Part shown: positions 46,449 to 56,553 of the stretch, piece after piece
How the letters are laid out: each line of letters begins with the position of its first letter
How positions within the stretch are numbered: position 1 is the first letter of the stretch
DNA from: Winogradskyella costae
GTDB lineage: Bacteria > Bacteroidota > Bacteroidia > Flavobacteriales > Flavobacteriaceae
Direction of reading: 5' to 3'
NCBI RefSeq assembly: GCF_013403865.1
Contig: NZ_JABFDK010000001.1
Span: forward strand, 496,001 to 560,000
Length of the DNA: 64,000 nt
Notes under the pieces: model-generated
Databases searched by the model: none
Seen by the model: only the letters and a program-made list of their open reading frames with translations
What the model was told of the DNA's origin: nothing
Program-made: the position numbers and the translations under genes

Positions 46449-48635
46449 TTAATTCTTTACAGAATTAGCAACTTTATTTTTTATCTCGTAAGTCATTTTT
46501 AAATCATGAAGCACATTAATTGCTTCCTCTACATAAACATCCTTTGCTAAAGCTTTATGCCAACGATCACGTTTTTCTAATAACACAGAATCTTCGTTCA
46601 TTAGTTTCACTTCGTAAGGTAGCGAGGTAAATGTTAAATTCGTTTGATATTCTGAAAGTTCTGTAAAACGTTTCGCCTCCTCTTCGTTAACCTCCATTTC
46701 CTTTTTATAGATATTATAATTTAGCGAGTAAGACTCACGATCTCTTATTTTCTTTACCCATTGTGCATTGGCATCGATAAGCTTTAACTGCTCATTAGCA
46801 GCCATTCTTTCTTTACTTTTACTGATTGTAGTATCGTAATCAAAATAGTTATCCCAAATTTCATAATCAGCGGCATCAATTTTATCCCATGCTAATGGGT
46901 TGTCCTGATCTTTCTCTCCAATATTAATATAACTGTAACGGTCTGGTACAACAACGTCACTTTTTACACCTTCTAACTGTGTTGAACCACCATTAATTCT
47001 ATAAAATTTCTGAGTAGTAAATTTTAAAGCACCCATATCACCTTTGGTATTATTTTTTACCATTCGGTTTAAATCCATCACAGTTTGCACTGTTCCTTTA
47101 CCATAAGTTTGCTTGCTACCTATAACAATTCCTCTTTTATAATCTTGCATTGCTGCTGCTAAAATCTCAGAAGCAGATGCCGATAATTCATTTACCAATA
47201 TCACCAATGGACCATCCCAAACTATAGAGGCATCCTTATCACTAAGTACCTCCTTGGCTTCTCCCGTTGTTTTTACTTGTACAACTGGACCTTCTTCAAT
47301 AAATAAACCAGCAATATCTACAACCGTTTGCAAAGAACCACCACCGTTATTTCTCAAATCCATTACTAAACCTTCTACTCCTTCTTCTTTTAATCTTAAG
47401 ATTTCTTGTTTAATATCTGAAGCAGCATTTCTTTCATTATAGTCATCAAAACTGATGTAAAATTTAGGAAGATTAATAACTCCGAAGGTTTTTCCATCTT
47501 TTTCAACGATTGAAGATTTTGCATATGTTTCTTCGAGTTCCACGATATCTCTTTTTATAGAAACATCCTGAATCGTTCCATCTACCTTTTTTAAGGTTAG
47601 TGTCACCACAGTTCCTTTTGGCCCTTTTATAAATTTAATAGCATCATCTAATCGCATACCAACAACGTTGATAGCCTCTTTTTCATCTTCTTGTTTAACC
47701 TTAAGAATTTGGTCACCCACTTCTAACTCATTAGCTCTCCATGCTGGTCCACCGCTGATAATTTCATTAACCATAATACCGTCTACTTTCTTTTGTAAAC
47801 GCGCACCAATACCTTCAAATTTACCTGAAATATCTCTATCAAAGCGCTCCTTATCTTCTGGTGCGAAATAAAATGTATGCGGGTCATACCCTTCTACAAT
47901 AGCATTTATGTACATCGCAAACCAATCGTTACGTGTTCTATCATCAATATAATCGTAAAGCTCATCGAGTGATTTTTTTGTCAACAAACGTGCGTCTACT
48001 TCTAATTCTTTATCTGATTTTTTAGCTTCAGATTTTTTAGCCTTTGGTTTTTCATTAGCTTCTGAAAAATCAAGATCTGCAGCTGTTTCCGAATCCCCAT
48101 CAATATCTTGTTGCGAAACCACATCATCAAAATTAACGATGGTAGAAAATTTCAATTGTTGTCTCCAACGCTCTTTCATTTCGCGCTTATTAGCCACATA
48201 AGTAAGATTTTCATAATTCGCATTATAGTCTTCGTCTTTAGAAAAATTAAAAGGTTTATCTAACAAATCTTTATACAATTCTTTAGACTCAGCGATACGT
48301 TCAAGTAAGCGTTGGTGCGTTAGGTTAAAAAACGACACATCGTAAGCTTTAATTTGATCATCAATTTTATTCTTGTAAGCTTCGAACTCTTTAATATCCG
48401 ACTCATAGAAGTAACGCTTAAATGGATCTAAATTATTTAAGTAACTATCGTATACATGTGATGAAAAATCATCATTAATGTCTTTTGGTTCAAAATGGCC
48501 TTGATCAAGTAGATAAGAAATAAGTTGAATTAACAATTTATCTTTATCTGGATCTTCGAATTTTTTACTCGTAAAACTGCATGAGGCAAATGCTATCAAT
48601 AAAGCGAGTAGCAAAAATTTATAATTCCCTTTCAT
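46449..48635 (-). CDS. prc: Tail-specific (carboxy-terminal processing) protease, S41 family
   Basis: Periplasmic serine protease of the Prc/Tsp type that degrades or processes proteins from their C-termini. 728 residues: a lipoprotein-like signal (FLLLALLIAFASCSFTSK, Cys at the lipobox), an N-terminal domain, a PDZ domain (about 260-345, GIGARLQKKVDGIMV), the S41 catalytic part with nucleophile in NELSASASEIL near residue 485 and Lys in SKQTYGKGTVQ near 511, and a C-terminal domain (about 560-715). It is transcribed alone; the ABC permease gene starts 81 bases after its stop. Confidence 0.93.
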   Translation of the reverse strand: MKGNYKFLLLALLIAFASCSFTSKKFEDPDKDKLLIQLISYLLDQGHFEPKDINDDFSSHVYDSYLNNLDPFKRYFYESDIKEFEAYKNKIDDQIKAYDVSFFNLTHQRLLERIAESKELYKDLLDKPFNFSKDEDYNANYENLTYVANKREMKERWRQQLKFSTIVNFDDVVSQQDIDGDSETAADLDFSEANEKPKAKKSEAKKSDKELEVDARLLTKKSLDELYDYIDDRTRNDWFAMYINAIVEGYDPHTFYFAPEDKERFDRDISGKFEGIGARLQKKVDGIMVNEIISGGPAWRANELEVGDQILKVKQEDEKEAINVVGMRLDDAIKFIKGPKGTVVTLTLKKVDGTIQDVSIKRDIVELEETYAKSSIVEKDGKTFGVINLPKFYISFDDYNERNAASDIKQEILRLKEEGVEGLVMDLRNNGGGSLQTVVDIAGLFIEEGPVVQVKTTGEAKEVLSDKDASIVWDGPLVILVNELSASASEILAAAMQDYKRGIVIGSKQTYGKGTVQTVMDLNRMVKNNTKGDMGALKFTTQKFYRINGGSTQLEGVKSDVVVPDRYSYINIGEKDQDNPLAWDKIDAADYEIWDNYFDYDTTISKSKERMAANEQLKLIDANAQWVKKIRDRESYSLNYNIYKKEMEVNEEEAKRFTELSEYQTNLTFTSLPYEVKLMNEDSVLLEKRDRWHKALAKDVYVEEAINVLHDLKMTYEIKNKVANSVKN

Positions 48636-48893
48636 CTTTCTTTTTTGTTTTTTTTTTAATACCGAAAAATGCTATCACCAATAATCTTCATTCTTTTACT
48701 TAGAAGATAATGCTATGGTTTGGTCCATCTCTCTTTTTACTTATTATTAAGTAGGTTCTCAATTTTTCACTAAAATAGAAGAAAAAACCGTGCCATAAAA
48801 AATAGGTACCCTATTTTTTTGTTAAAGGTGAGTTTACTTATAAATCGATACCTTTTTTAGTATTTTTACAATTCATTAAATTTTTTAAACATA

Positions 48894-49670
48894 ATGTCTA
48901 CACGTCCTTTAATTTTAGTTACGAATGATGATGGAATAACCGCACCAGGAATTAGAATGCTAATTTCGGTAATGAACAAAATTGGAGATGTTGTAGTTGT
49001 GGCTCCAGATAGCCCACAAAGCGCCATGGGACATGCCATTACCATAAATTCAACTTTACATATGGAGAAAATCACTGTTGATGGTAAACAACCAGAGTAT
49101 AGTTGCTCTGGAACGCCTGCTGACTGTGTAAAACTCGCTGTAAATGAAATTTTAGAAAAGCGACCAGACATCTGTGTTTCAGGGATTAATCATGGCTCTA
49201 ACTCATCTATCAATGTCATTTATTCTGGCACTATGAGTGCTGCTTTAGAAGCTGGTATTGAAAGTATTCCTGCCATTGGGTTTTCACTACTGGATTATAA
49301 TTGGAATGCCAATTTTGAACATTGTACATCGTTCGTAGAAACGATTACTAGACAAGTATTAGAAAATGGATTACCTGATGGAGTGGTGCTAAATGTTAAT
49401 TTACCAAACCTAGAAAAAGACGCTATAAAAGGCATTAAAATTTGCAGGCAGGCTCGTGCCAATTGGAAAGAGGAATTTGACAAGCGAACAAACCCGATGG
49501 GTAGAGACTATTATTGGCTTAGCGGTAAATTTGTAAATATGGACAACGGTGAAGATACGGATGAGTGGGCCTTAGAACACGGCTATGTTTCCGTAGTGCC
49601 TGTTCATTTTGATTTAACCGCACACCATGCCATACAGAATCTAAATACATGGAACTTAAATAATAAATAG
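48894..49670 (+). CDS. surE: 5'/3'-nucleotidase SurE
   Basis: Metal-dependent phosphatase of nucleoside 5'- and 3'-monophosphates, linked to stationary-phase survival and damage repair. 258 residues: LVTNDDGITAPGI with the DD metal pair at about residues 11-12, GHAITI, SGTPADCV, ISGINHGSNSS-type GINHG segment and YSGTMSAALEA. It heads a series of genes with small gaps (surE, small membrane protein, lpxB). A TATTTTTA box lies about 25 bases before the start, one mismatch from TAnnTTTG. Confidence 0.95.
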   Translation: MSTRPLILVTNDDGITAPGIRMLISVMNKIGDVVVVAPDSPQSAMGHAITINSTLHMEKITVDGKQPEYSCSGTPADCVKLAVNEILEKRPDICVSGINHGSNSSINVIYSGTMSAALEAGIESIPAIGFSLLDYNWNANFEHCTSFVETITRQVLENGLPDGVVLNVNLPNLEKDAIKGIKICRQARANWKEEFDKRTNPMGRDYYWLSGKFVNMDNGEDTDEWALEHGYVSVVPVHFDLTAHHAIQNLNTWNLNNK

Positions 49671-49696
49671 CGATTATTAAACGTAGAGATGCTTTT

Positions 49697-49981
49697 ATGA
49701 AAAAAGAAATTTTAATAGGTTTTATTGTTGGTATTATAGCTAGCATTTTCGGGTTTATTTTTGCTATTCAGATTTTTGGACACTCAGACGACTGGGGTGA
49801 TGTGATCGAAAAATCTATTTCAGGAGGTTTTTTAGCAAAATTAATAAGCCTTGGCGCACTATTAAATTTGGGAACATTTTTTCTCTTCTTGAAAAAAAAT
49901 AAAGATGATAGAGCTAAAGGAGTTTTAATATCTATAGTTGTCGTACTAATTGCAACAATGATAATTAAATTAGTAGATTAA
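49697..49981 (+). CDS. Small membrane protein between surE and lpxB
   Basis: 94 residues with three predicted membrane helices (about 5-27, 47-65 and 75-92) separated by short charged loops (GHSDDWGDVIEK, KKNKDDRAKG). No function is known to me. The start lies 26 bases after surE and the stop is 1 base before lpxB, so it is translated with them; a link to lipid A or envelope biogenesis is inferred only from that position. Confidence 0.8.
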   Translation: MKKEILIGFIVGIIASIFGFIFAIQIFGHSDDWGDVIEKSISGGFLAKLISLGALLNLGTFFLFLKKNKDDRAKGVLISIVVVLIATMIIKLVD

Positions 49982-49982
49982 A

Positions 49983-51101
49983 ATGAAGTATTATATCATT
50001 GCTGGTGAAGCCTCAGGCGATTTACACGGCTCAAATCTTATGAAAGCTTTGTTTATAGAGGATGAACAGGCTGATATTAGATTTTGGGGTGGAGACCTTA
50101 TGCAAAATGTTGGAGGAAACTTAGTAATGCACTATAAAGAACGCCAATTTATGGGTTTTGCTGAAGTGATTCTAAATCTCAGAAAAGTTTTAGGACAAAT
50201 AAAATTTTGCAAATCTGATATTGAAAAATTTCAGCCAGATGTGATTATTTTTATTGACAACTCCGGCTTCAACCTTAGAATTGCCAAATGGGCAAAAGCA
50301 CTAAATTATAAAACGCATTATTATATATCACCGCAAGTTTGGGCCTCTAGAGCTCATAGAGTAGAAAAAATAAAACACGATGTTGATGCGATGTATTGCA
50401 TTCTTCCTTTCGAAAAAGCATTTTACAAAACATACAATTACGACGTGAATTTTGTAGGTCACCCATTAATAGATGCCATTGCAGATCGGCCACAAATTGA
50501 AGACAGTGTTTTCAGAAAAGAACATCAACTTAGCGACCAACCTATCATTGCGTTGCTGCCTGGAAGTCGAAAGCAAGAAATAACTAAAATGCTTGGCATA
50601 ATGCTTAGTTTGGTTGATGACTTTAAGGACTATCAATTTGTTATAGCAGGAGCGCCTAGTCAAGATTACGAATTCTACCAAAGCTTTATAAAAAAGAAGA
50701 ATATTAAATTTATCTCTAACAAAACATACGATTTACTAAGTATTTCTACTGCTGCCTTAGTTACTTCTGGCACTGCTACATTAGAAACAGCTTTATTTAA
50801 AGTACCACAAGTAGTATGCTATAAAGCGAACGCAATTTCATATCAAATTGCAAAACGTATTATAACCTTGAAATATATTTCATTAGTAAATTTAATAATG
50901 GATCGCGAAGTGGTTACAGAACTTATTCAAGGTGATTTAAATAAAAAGCGACTAAAAAAAGAATTAACGGCTATTTTAGATTCCAAAAAAAGAGAACAAC
51001 TCTATTTAGATTATTACGAATTAGAAAAACTATTAGGAGGACGTGGAGCTAGTGAAAATACGGCAAAGTTAATTTACAACTCTATTAAAAATTCTAAATG
51101 A
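49983..51101 (+). CDS. lpxB: Lipid-A-disaccharide synthase
   Basis: GT19 enzyme that joins UDP-2,3-diacylglucosamine and lipid X to form the lipid A disaccharide at the inner membrane face. 372 residues: GEASGDLHGSNLMKAL near the start, FIDNSGFNLRIAKWAK, YISPQVWASR, FVGHPLID, LLPGSRKQEI and SGTATLETAL, all diagnostic. It shows that the organism makes a lipid-A outer membrane. Confidence 0.97.
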   Translation: MKYYIIAGEASGDLHGSNLMKALFIEDEQADIRFWGGDLMQNVGGNLVMHYKERQFMGFAEVILNLRKVLGQIKFCKSDIEKFQPDVIIFIDNSGFNLRIAKWAKALNYKTHYYISPQVWASRAHRVEKIKHDVDAMYCILPFEKAFYKTYNYDVNFVGHPLIDAIADRPQIEDSVFRKEHQLSDQPIIALLPGSRKQEITKMLGIMLSLVDDFKDYQFVIAGAPSQDYEFYQSFIKKKNIKFISNKTYDLLSISTAALVTSGTATLETALFKVPQVVCYKANAISYQIAKRIITLKYISLVNLIMDREVVTELIQGDLNKKRLKKELTAILDSKKREQLYLDYYELEKLLGGRGASENTAKLIYNSIKNSK

Positions 51102-51155
51102 GGACGACCTAATTTTAATTATATATAACAAACAGCCACCAAATCTAAATAAAAA

Positions 51156-51665
51156 ATGAAACGACTATTGCCCTTTATTTTATTACTCTTTATTGCTAGC
51201 AGCTGCAAATCGAAAAAATCAAATTCTAGCAAAAAAAACCAAACACATTCTGTAAAGGTTAATACAACCGTAAAGCCTACTGCTGAAGCTGAGCGAATCG
51301 TAAAATATGCTAAAACTTTTGATGGTACACGTTACAAGTACGGCGGCACCACTAAAAGCGGTATGGATTGTTCTGGCTTAATTTACACGAGTTACAAAAA
51401 ACATGATGTTAGTTTGCCGCGAACAACCTCTGGACTAAAAGGAACAGGAGAGTGGGTTGATTTAAAAGAAGTTAACGTAGGGGATTTAGTGTTTTTTGCT
51501 ACTAACAAAAATAGCAGAAACGTAAATCATGTTGGTATTGTAACCAATGTACGAACTGGTAATGTTGAGTTTATCCATGCCTCAACAAGCAGAGGTGTTA
51601 TGATTTCTTCTATTGCAGAAAAATATTGGTACTTCTCTTTTGTACAAGCAAGACGCGTATTGTAA
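51156..51665 (+). CDS. NlpC/P60 (C40) cell-wall peptidase lipoprotein
   Basis: 169 residues with a lipoprotein signal (FILLLFIASSCKSKK, lipobox Cys near 17), a short Ser/Lys/Asn linker, and an NlpC/P60 domain from about 48 with catalytic Cys in GMDCSGLIY near 72, His in VNHVGIVTNV near 125 and the third polar residue in FIHASTS near 143. Expected to cut D-Glu-DAP bonds in peptidoglycan at the outer membrane's inner face. Same strand as lpxB with a 54-base gap. Confidence 0.93.
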   Translation: MKRLLPFILLLFIASSCKSKKSNSSKKNQTHSVKVNTTVKPTAEAERIVKYAKTFDGTRYKYGGTTKSGMDCSGLIYTSYKKHDVSLPRTTSGLKGTGEWVDLKEVNVGDLVFFATNKNSRNVNHVGIVTNVRTGNVEFIHASTSRGVMISSIAEKYWYFSFVQARRVL

Positions 51666-51697
51666 ATACATTTTAATTATCTTAGTAACTCAAAATC

Positions 51698-53728
51698 ATG
51701 AAGTTACTAAATTTTACCATTATAAAATTTACCATTTGTTTGGTTGTCGGTATTCTTTTGGCTCATTACCTTAAGCTAAATTTCTACGTCATTTTATATA
51801 CAACTATTGGTTTCGTTATTTCCTTAGGCTTGTCCTGGTTGGTTATAAAATCTAAAATTAATCGTTCAGTATTTTATGGAATGTTTGCTTACCTCAGTAT
51901 GGTTGGTGTTGGAATGACTTCTTACAATCTTCAAGATGACACCTTAAGGCCTGAGCATTATACAAATCAAAATTCAACTGACGATTATGATGCTATCATT
52001 TTTAAAATTGAAAAACGACTAAAACCAGATACTTATAATGATAAATATATTGCCTCTATATTAACTTTTAATGATAAAGAAGCAGTTGGACAGGTATTGA
52101 TTAATATTAGACGAGATAGTGTGCCTATTCAATTTAATGTTGATGATGTATTTTATACTAAAACGGAATTAAAAACGATTCAAAAACCTTTAAATCCATA
52201 TCAGTTTGACTACAGCAAGTATTTAGAATTAGAACAGATATATCATCAGGTGTACTTAAACGCTGAGAATATCCTTCAACTTTCAGATTCTAAATCTACT
52301 ATTTATGGATATGCGGATGCCTTAAGAAAAGAAATTAACACCAAACTTAGAGCGGCAGGATTCGAAAATGACGCACTCAGTATTATGAACGCGCTTTTGC
52401 TTGGCCAACGACAAACTATTGATAAAGCTATTTATAATAATTATGTTGACTCTGGTACTATCCATATCTTGGCAGTGTCTGGGCTCCATGTTGGTATTAT
52501 CTTATTGATTCTCAATTTTCTTTTTAGACCACTACTCTATCTTAAAAATGGCCATTTTATTAGACCTTTTATTCTCGTCTGTATATTATGGAGTTTTGCC
52601 GTAATTGCAGGTTTGTCTCCTTCTGTTACACGAGCAGTAACTATGTTTAGCGTTATAAGTATTGCTATGCACCTTAAACGACGTACTAATATTTATAATA
52701 CTCTCGTCATTTCTGCTTTTGTAATCCTATTATTTAAACCTACATTTCTATTTGCTGTAGGATTTCAGATGAGTTATTTAGCGGTTTTAGGCATTGTGAG
52801 TGTTCAACCTATTATTTATAAACTTTGGAAACCCAAATATTGGATTATAGATAAACCTTGGCAAATATTTACAGTCACTTTAGCCGCACAAATCGGAGTT
52901 GTTCCGATAAGCTTATTTTATTTTCATCAGTTTCCGGGCTTGTTTTTTATCTCGAATCTAGTCGTAATTCCATTTTTAGGATTAATTCTAGGTTTTGGAA
53001 TGCTCGTTATTGTTTTAGCTTTATTGAACGCATTACCAAATTTCTTAGTAATCGTTTATAGTTTTATTATTGATAGCTTGAATGATTTTATCGCTTGGGT
53101 TGCTCAGTTTGAAAATTTTCTATTTAGGGACATTCCGTTTACGCTACTTCAGGCTATTGTGTGTTATATAATTATTGTGGCTTTGATTCAGGTTTACAAA
53201 TTCCGAAATTTTAAATGGATAGCAATTAGTTTAATCGCTATTATCGGACTTCAAGGTGTATACTTTTATAATAGGTATCAAACACAACATAATACTTTAG
53301 TGGTATTTAATAAAAGTCGCTACTCAATGATTGGATTAAAGACAAACAATAAATTAACCCTCTATCACAACCTCGATTCGGTAAAACTAAAATCGGATTA
53401 CGCCGTAAAGAATTATAAAGTAGGTGAATCTTTGGACATTATTGTTTCGGACAGTTTACAATCTGTTTACCAATATAAGGACAATATTATTTTAGCCATA
53501 GACAGTTTCGCAATATATAAAGGACTGACGTTTAGACCCAATTATATTTTGTTACGAAATTCCCCAAGACTGAATCTCAATAGAGTTATTGATAGCCTAA
53601 AACCACAACTGATTATTGCAGATGCGAGTAATTATAAATCGTATTTAAAACGTTGGAAGGAGACTTGTGAGCATAAAAAAATCCCTTTCCATCAAACGAA
53701 TGAAAAGGGAGCTTTTATTATAAAATAA
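51698..53728 (+). CDS. comEC: ComEC/Rec2-family DNA-uptake channel
   Basis: 676 residues: a DUF4131-like N-terminus with two to three membrane helices, an OB-like periplasmic part (about 85-190), and the Competence domain with the signature AVSGLHVGIILLILNFL near residue 260 and about eight further helices. Transports single-stranded DNA across the inner membrane in competent cells. The C-terminal metallo-beta-lactamase domain of long ComEC proteins is missing: after the last helix (~520) only about 155 residues remain, without HxHxDH. Such short forms are common in Bacteroidota. Confidence 0.9.
   Translation: MKLLNFTIIKFTICLVVGILLAHYLKLNFYVILYTTIGFVISLGLSWLVIKSKINRSVFYGMFAYLSMVGVGMTSYNLQDDTLRPEHYTNQNSTDDYDAIIFKIEKRLKPDTYNDKYIASILTFNDKEAVGQVLINIRRDSVPIQFNVDDVFYTKTELKTIQKPLNPYQFDYSKYLELEQIYHQVYLNAENILQLSDSKSTIYGYADALRKEINTKLRAAGFENDALSIMNALLLGQRQTIDKAIYNNYVDSGTIHILAVSGLHVGIILLILNFLFRPLLYLKNGHFIRPFILVCILWSFAVIAGLSPSVTRAVTMFSVISIAMHLKRRTNIYNTLVISAFVILLFKPTFLFAVGFQMSYLAVLGIVSVQPIIYKLWKPKYWIIDKPWQIFTVTLAAQIGVVPISLFYFHQFPGLFFISNLVVIPFLGLILGFGMLVIVLALLNALPNFLVIVYSFIIDSLNDFIAWVAQFENFLFRDIPFTLLQAIVCYIIIVALIQVYKFRNFKWIAISLIAIIGLQGVYFYNRYQTQHNTLVVFNKSRYSMIGLKTNNKLTLYHNLDSVKLKSDYAVKNYKVGESLDIIVSDSLQSVYQYKDNIILAIDSFAIYKGLTFRPNYILLRNSPRLNLNRVIDSLKPQLIIADASNYKSYLKRWKETCEHKKIPFHQTNEKGAFIIK
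53682..53710. terminator. Bidirectional terminator overlapping the comEC 3' end
   Basis: TCCCTTT (53682-53688) pairs with AAAGGGA (53704-53710) across a 15-base loop. A seven-base A run flanks the left side, giving T7 on the minus strand, so it would end the thioredoxin-like transcript. It lies inside the last codons of comEC. Confidence 0.55.
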
Positions 53729-53737
53729 TGTGATTTA

Positions 53738-54289
53738 TTACTCTTTAAATGTTGGAGTAAACGACTTAAAATATTCATTAAACTGTTCTTGTGATGTCAT
53801 TTCCTTATGTTTATCACTTTCAAAAAGCTTTAAATACAACTCTAATTGCTGTGGTTTTAAATATCCAGTGATCGGAGAAATAAATCCTCCTTCTTCATCA
53901 AAAAAGACCATAGTTGGATAGGCTTGTACCTGCAAGAAGCGTGAAAATTCGTGAGAACTATTACGTCTATTTGCTTTTGTAGCATCGTAATTAGGATTCT
54001 TAAATGTTTGATCCTTGTAAGTCACTTCATCATTACCTTCTGCATTGAATTTTACCGCATAATAATTCTCATTAACATAAGCAGCTACATCTGGATTTTG
54101 AAATGTATTCTTATCTAACATTTTACAAGGTCCACACCAATTGGTGTAAACATCCATAAATATCTTTTTTGGTTCCTTTTTCTGAAGTTCTAAAGCCTCA
54201 TCTAAAGTTACCCAATTAATCTCTTGTGCTACTGCTGTTAATGAAAAAGCAAAAACAGCGATTAATCCTAAGGTCATTTTTTTCATCAT
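53738..54289 (-). CDS. Secreted thioredoxin-family protein
   Basis: 183 residues with a signal peptide (MTLGLIAVFAFSLTAVAQ) and a thioredoxin fold with active site WCGPCK near 51, then cis-Pro segment VQAYPTMVFFDEEGG near 125. It is expected to act on disulfides in periplasmic proteins; the specific partner is unknown. Its stop is close to comEC's, on the opposite strand. The POT transporter gene behind it ends at its own terminator, so it is probably expressed alone. Confidence 0.9.
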   Translation of the reverse strand: MMKKMTLGLIAVFAFSLTAVAQEINWVTLDEALELQKKEPKKIFMDVYTNWCGPCKMLDKNTFQNPDVAAYVNENYYAVKFNAEGNDEVTYKDQTFKNPNYDATKANRRNSSHEFSRFLQVQAYPTMVFFDEEGGFISPITGYLKPQQLELYLKLFESDKHKEMTSQEQFNEYFKSFTPTFKE

Positions 54290-54325
54290 ATTCGATTTGT
54301 TGCAAATAATAAGCCGAACTTACAA

Positions 54326-54351
54326 AAAATGCTCCTAAACAGGAGCATTTT
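54326..54351 (-). terminator. Terminator of the POT transporter gene
   Basis: AAAATGCTCCT (54326-54336) pairs perfectly with AGGAGCATTTT (54341-54351) across an AAAC loop, followed by T on the minus strand. It lies 22 bases after the stop codon. Confidence 0.9.
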
Positions 54352-54372
54352 AGATATTTTTAACGGTTTTTG

Positions 54373-56493
54373 TTAACGTACTCCGTGCATTAATTTTTTC
54401 AATACTGGGTTTAACACAAATATAAAAAGTCCTGCAATAACCGGTACAATTGTAAATATTAAGAAGAAGGTAGATAAGCTATATTCCTTTGTAATATTTT
54501 CGATTTGTCCACCAACTACTGCTGCCAACTTATTACCAATGGCAATGGCTAAATACCACATACCAAACATCAGTGCAATCATCCTACCTGGCACCAATTT
54601 ACTTACATAAGATAAACCTACAGGTGATAAACAGAGTTCACCGAGTGTATGAAATAGATATGCTAAAATTAGCCAAACCATACTTACTTTTACACCATCG
54701 ACAAGACCAAAAGCACCAAAGGCTAATAAGCCAAATCCAATTCCCATAGTACACAAACCTAAGGCATATTTTGTTGCTGCACTTGGGTTGTATTTACTTT
54801 CCCACCATTTAGAAAAGAATGATGCGAATACGATAATAAAGAATGAGTTTAGAATACTAAACCACGACACTGTTATTTCAACCTCGTTATCTCTAACCTT
54901 TGTAACTGTTGCATCCACAAAGCCAGTATCTCTTCCTAAGGTCTTTGCATTAGCAACTAACTCAGCTTGTTTCTCAACGGTAGACACAAATGAGAACTCT
55001 GTTAATTCTTTATTCTTATTAATAAGCACCTTACTATCACCTACTTTATAATCGGCGTAAGGCTCCCCTACAGTGATTGTTTTTGTTACAATTTTTTGTG
55101 ATGAATTAGTAACTGTACTTTGAGTAACAGGTATATATTTAAATTGCAATACTCCTTTATCATTTTTAACCTGCTCACCTTTATCATCGAGTTCTGGCTG
55201 CTCAATAGCACTATAACTTACATCATAAGCTGTAGTATTAAAATCTCTATTTAACATCCAACCTACAATGGTCCACATTAATAAGAAACAAATAACTAAG
55301 ACGATATTAGAACCTGGTATTTTCTTAAATGTTTTCTTCCATAGAATATAAAGCACATAAGAAATAATAATCAATGGTATAACCGTAAGTAAGGTATTTA
55401 CAATATTGAATATCGTCGCAGAATTCCCACTTAATAAGCGATCAACATTATCTCTAGCAAAAATCACTAATGAAGATGCCCCTTGCTCAAAAGACATCCA
55501 AAAGAATACTGTAAAGAACGCAAATATTATAAAAGCAATCATTCTATCTCTTACGACAGCTGTATATCTTAAAATACGACCTATTACTAATACTAAAAAT
55601 AGTGCTAAAGCAAATAAAACTGCCGTGTATTGCCCTTCGAAATCACCTATTTGTAAAAAAGCGAACATATCAATACCAGCAATTTTAGACATTGGATCGT
55701 TAACGGCATAACCTAAACCTATGACTGATGCTATAACGATTAATACTTTGTCTAAAGTGGTAAAAGGATTAGGACGCTCTTCTATTTCTTCTTCTGAAAT
55801 TTCTACACTTTCTTCATTGATGTTTTGCGGTAATTCGACCTCATGAACTTTCGATGGCTTAGCACCGATTTTTCCGAATAATGGACCTGCCAACCAAAAC
55901 TGAATGGTTCCTAACAGCATAAAAATCCCTGCTAATCCAAATCCATAAGCCCAACCTACTTTTTCAGCTAAGTAACCACATAGCATCATTCCGAAAAATG
56001 CACCTGCATTAACACCCATGTAATATATGGTATAAGCACCATCTTTCTTTTCTGGGTTCTTTTTATACATATCTGAAATAATAGACGTCATTGTTGGCTT
56101 AAAGAAACCTGTACCCACTACTAAAAGAAACAAACCAAAATATAATGAGAATTCAGTTTCTAAAGCCATGGAGGCATGACCCGCTGTCATTATTAAAGAT
56201 CCAATAATCACTGCCCAACGATACCCTGTATATTTATCTGCTAGCCAACCACCTATAATTGGTGTGATATAAAGTAACATCGCATAAGTTCCGAAAAGGG
56301 CACCTGCATTCTCTACTGTCCATTCCCAGCCTGGATTATAGCCAATAGCAGCCATAGTAAGGAAATTAACAAGTAATACACGCATTCCGTAGAACGAAAA
56401 GCGCTCCCACATTTCAGTAAAGAACAATACAAAAAGTCCAGCAGGATGACCAAGAACTTTGTCTTTAAATAGATTTTCGATGTCAGTATTCAT
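54373..56493 (-). CDS. Peptide/H+ symporter, POT (PTR2) family, first copy
   Basis: Inner-membrane proton-coupled di- and tripeptide importer. 706 residues, about 14 membrane helices. The E-x-x-E-R motif is intact in TEMWERFSFYGMR near residue 27, and GTGFFKPTMTSIISDMY plus YTIYYMGVNAGAFFG are POT signatures. A large soluble insert (about 430-545, including VTQSTVTNSSQKIVTKT) between helices is not usual for POTs. The neighbouring POT gene (56554-58383) and DPP IV complete a peptide-use group. Confidence 0.94.
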   Translation of the reverse strand: MNTDIENLFKDKVLGHPAGLFVLFFTEMWERFSFYGMRVLLVNFLTMAAIGYNPGWEWTVENAGALFGTYAMLLYITPIIGGWLADKYTGYRWAVIIGSLIMTAGHASMALETEFSLYFGLFLLVVGTGFFKPTMTSIISDMYKKNPEKKDGAYTIYYMGVNAGAFFGMMLCGYLAEKVGWAYGFGLAGIFMLLGTIQFWLAGPLFGKIGAKPSKVHEVELPQNINEESVEISEEEIEERPNPFTTLDKVLIVIASVIGLGYAVNDPMSKIAGIDMFAFLQIGDFEGQYTAVLFALALFLVLVIGRILRYTAVVRDRMIAFIIFAFFTVFFWMSFEQGASSLVIFARDNVDRLLSGNSATIFNIVNTLLTVIPLIIISYVLYILWKKTFKKIPGSNIVLVICFLLMWTIVGWMLNRDFNTTAYDVSYSAIEQPELDDKGEQVKNDKGVLQFKYIPVTQSTVTNSSQKIVTKTITVGEPYADYKVGDSKVLINKNKELTEFSFVSTVEKQAELVANAKTLGRDTGFVDATVTKVRDNEVEITVSWFSILNSFFIIVFASFFSKWWESKYNPSAATKYALGLCTMGIGFGLLAFGAFGLVDGVKVSMVWLILAYLFHTLGELCLSPVGLSYVSKLVPGRMIALMFGMWYLAIAIGNKLAAVVGGQIENITKEYSLSTFFLIFTIVPVIAGLFIFVLNPVLKKLMHGVR

Positions 56494-56553
56494 AAAAAAT
56501 AATTTAGTTAGAGTGAATTCTTAAGGGAGAATTCTTTTTTTTAGGAGTTTAGA

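Noticed and set aside
56515-56542. GAATTCT/AGAATTC hairpin with T8 between the two POT genes as a terminator
   Set aside because: The T run lies on the plus strand only, whereas both POT genes are on the minus strand, so it would not stop their transcript.
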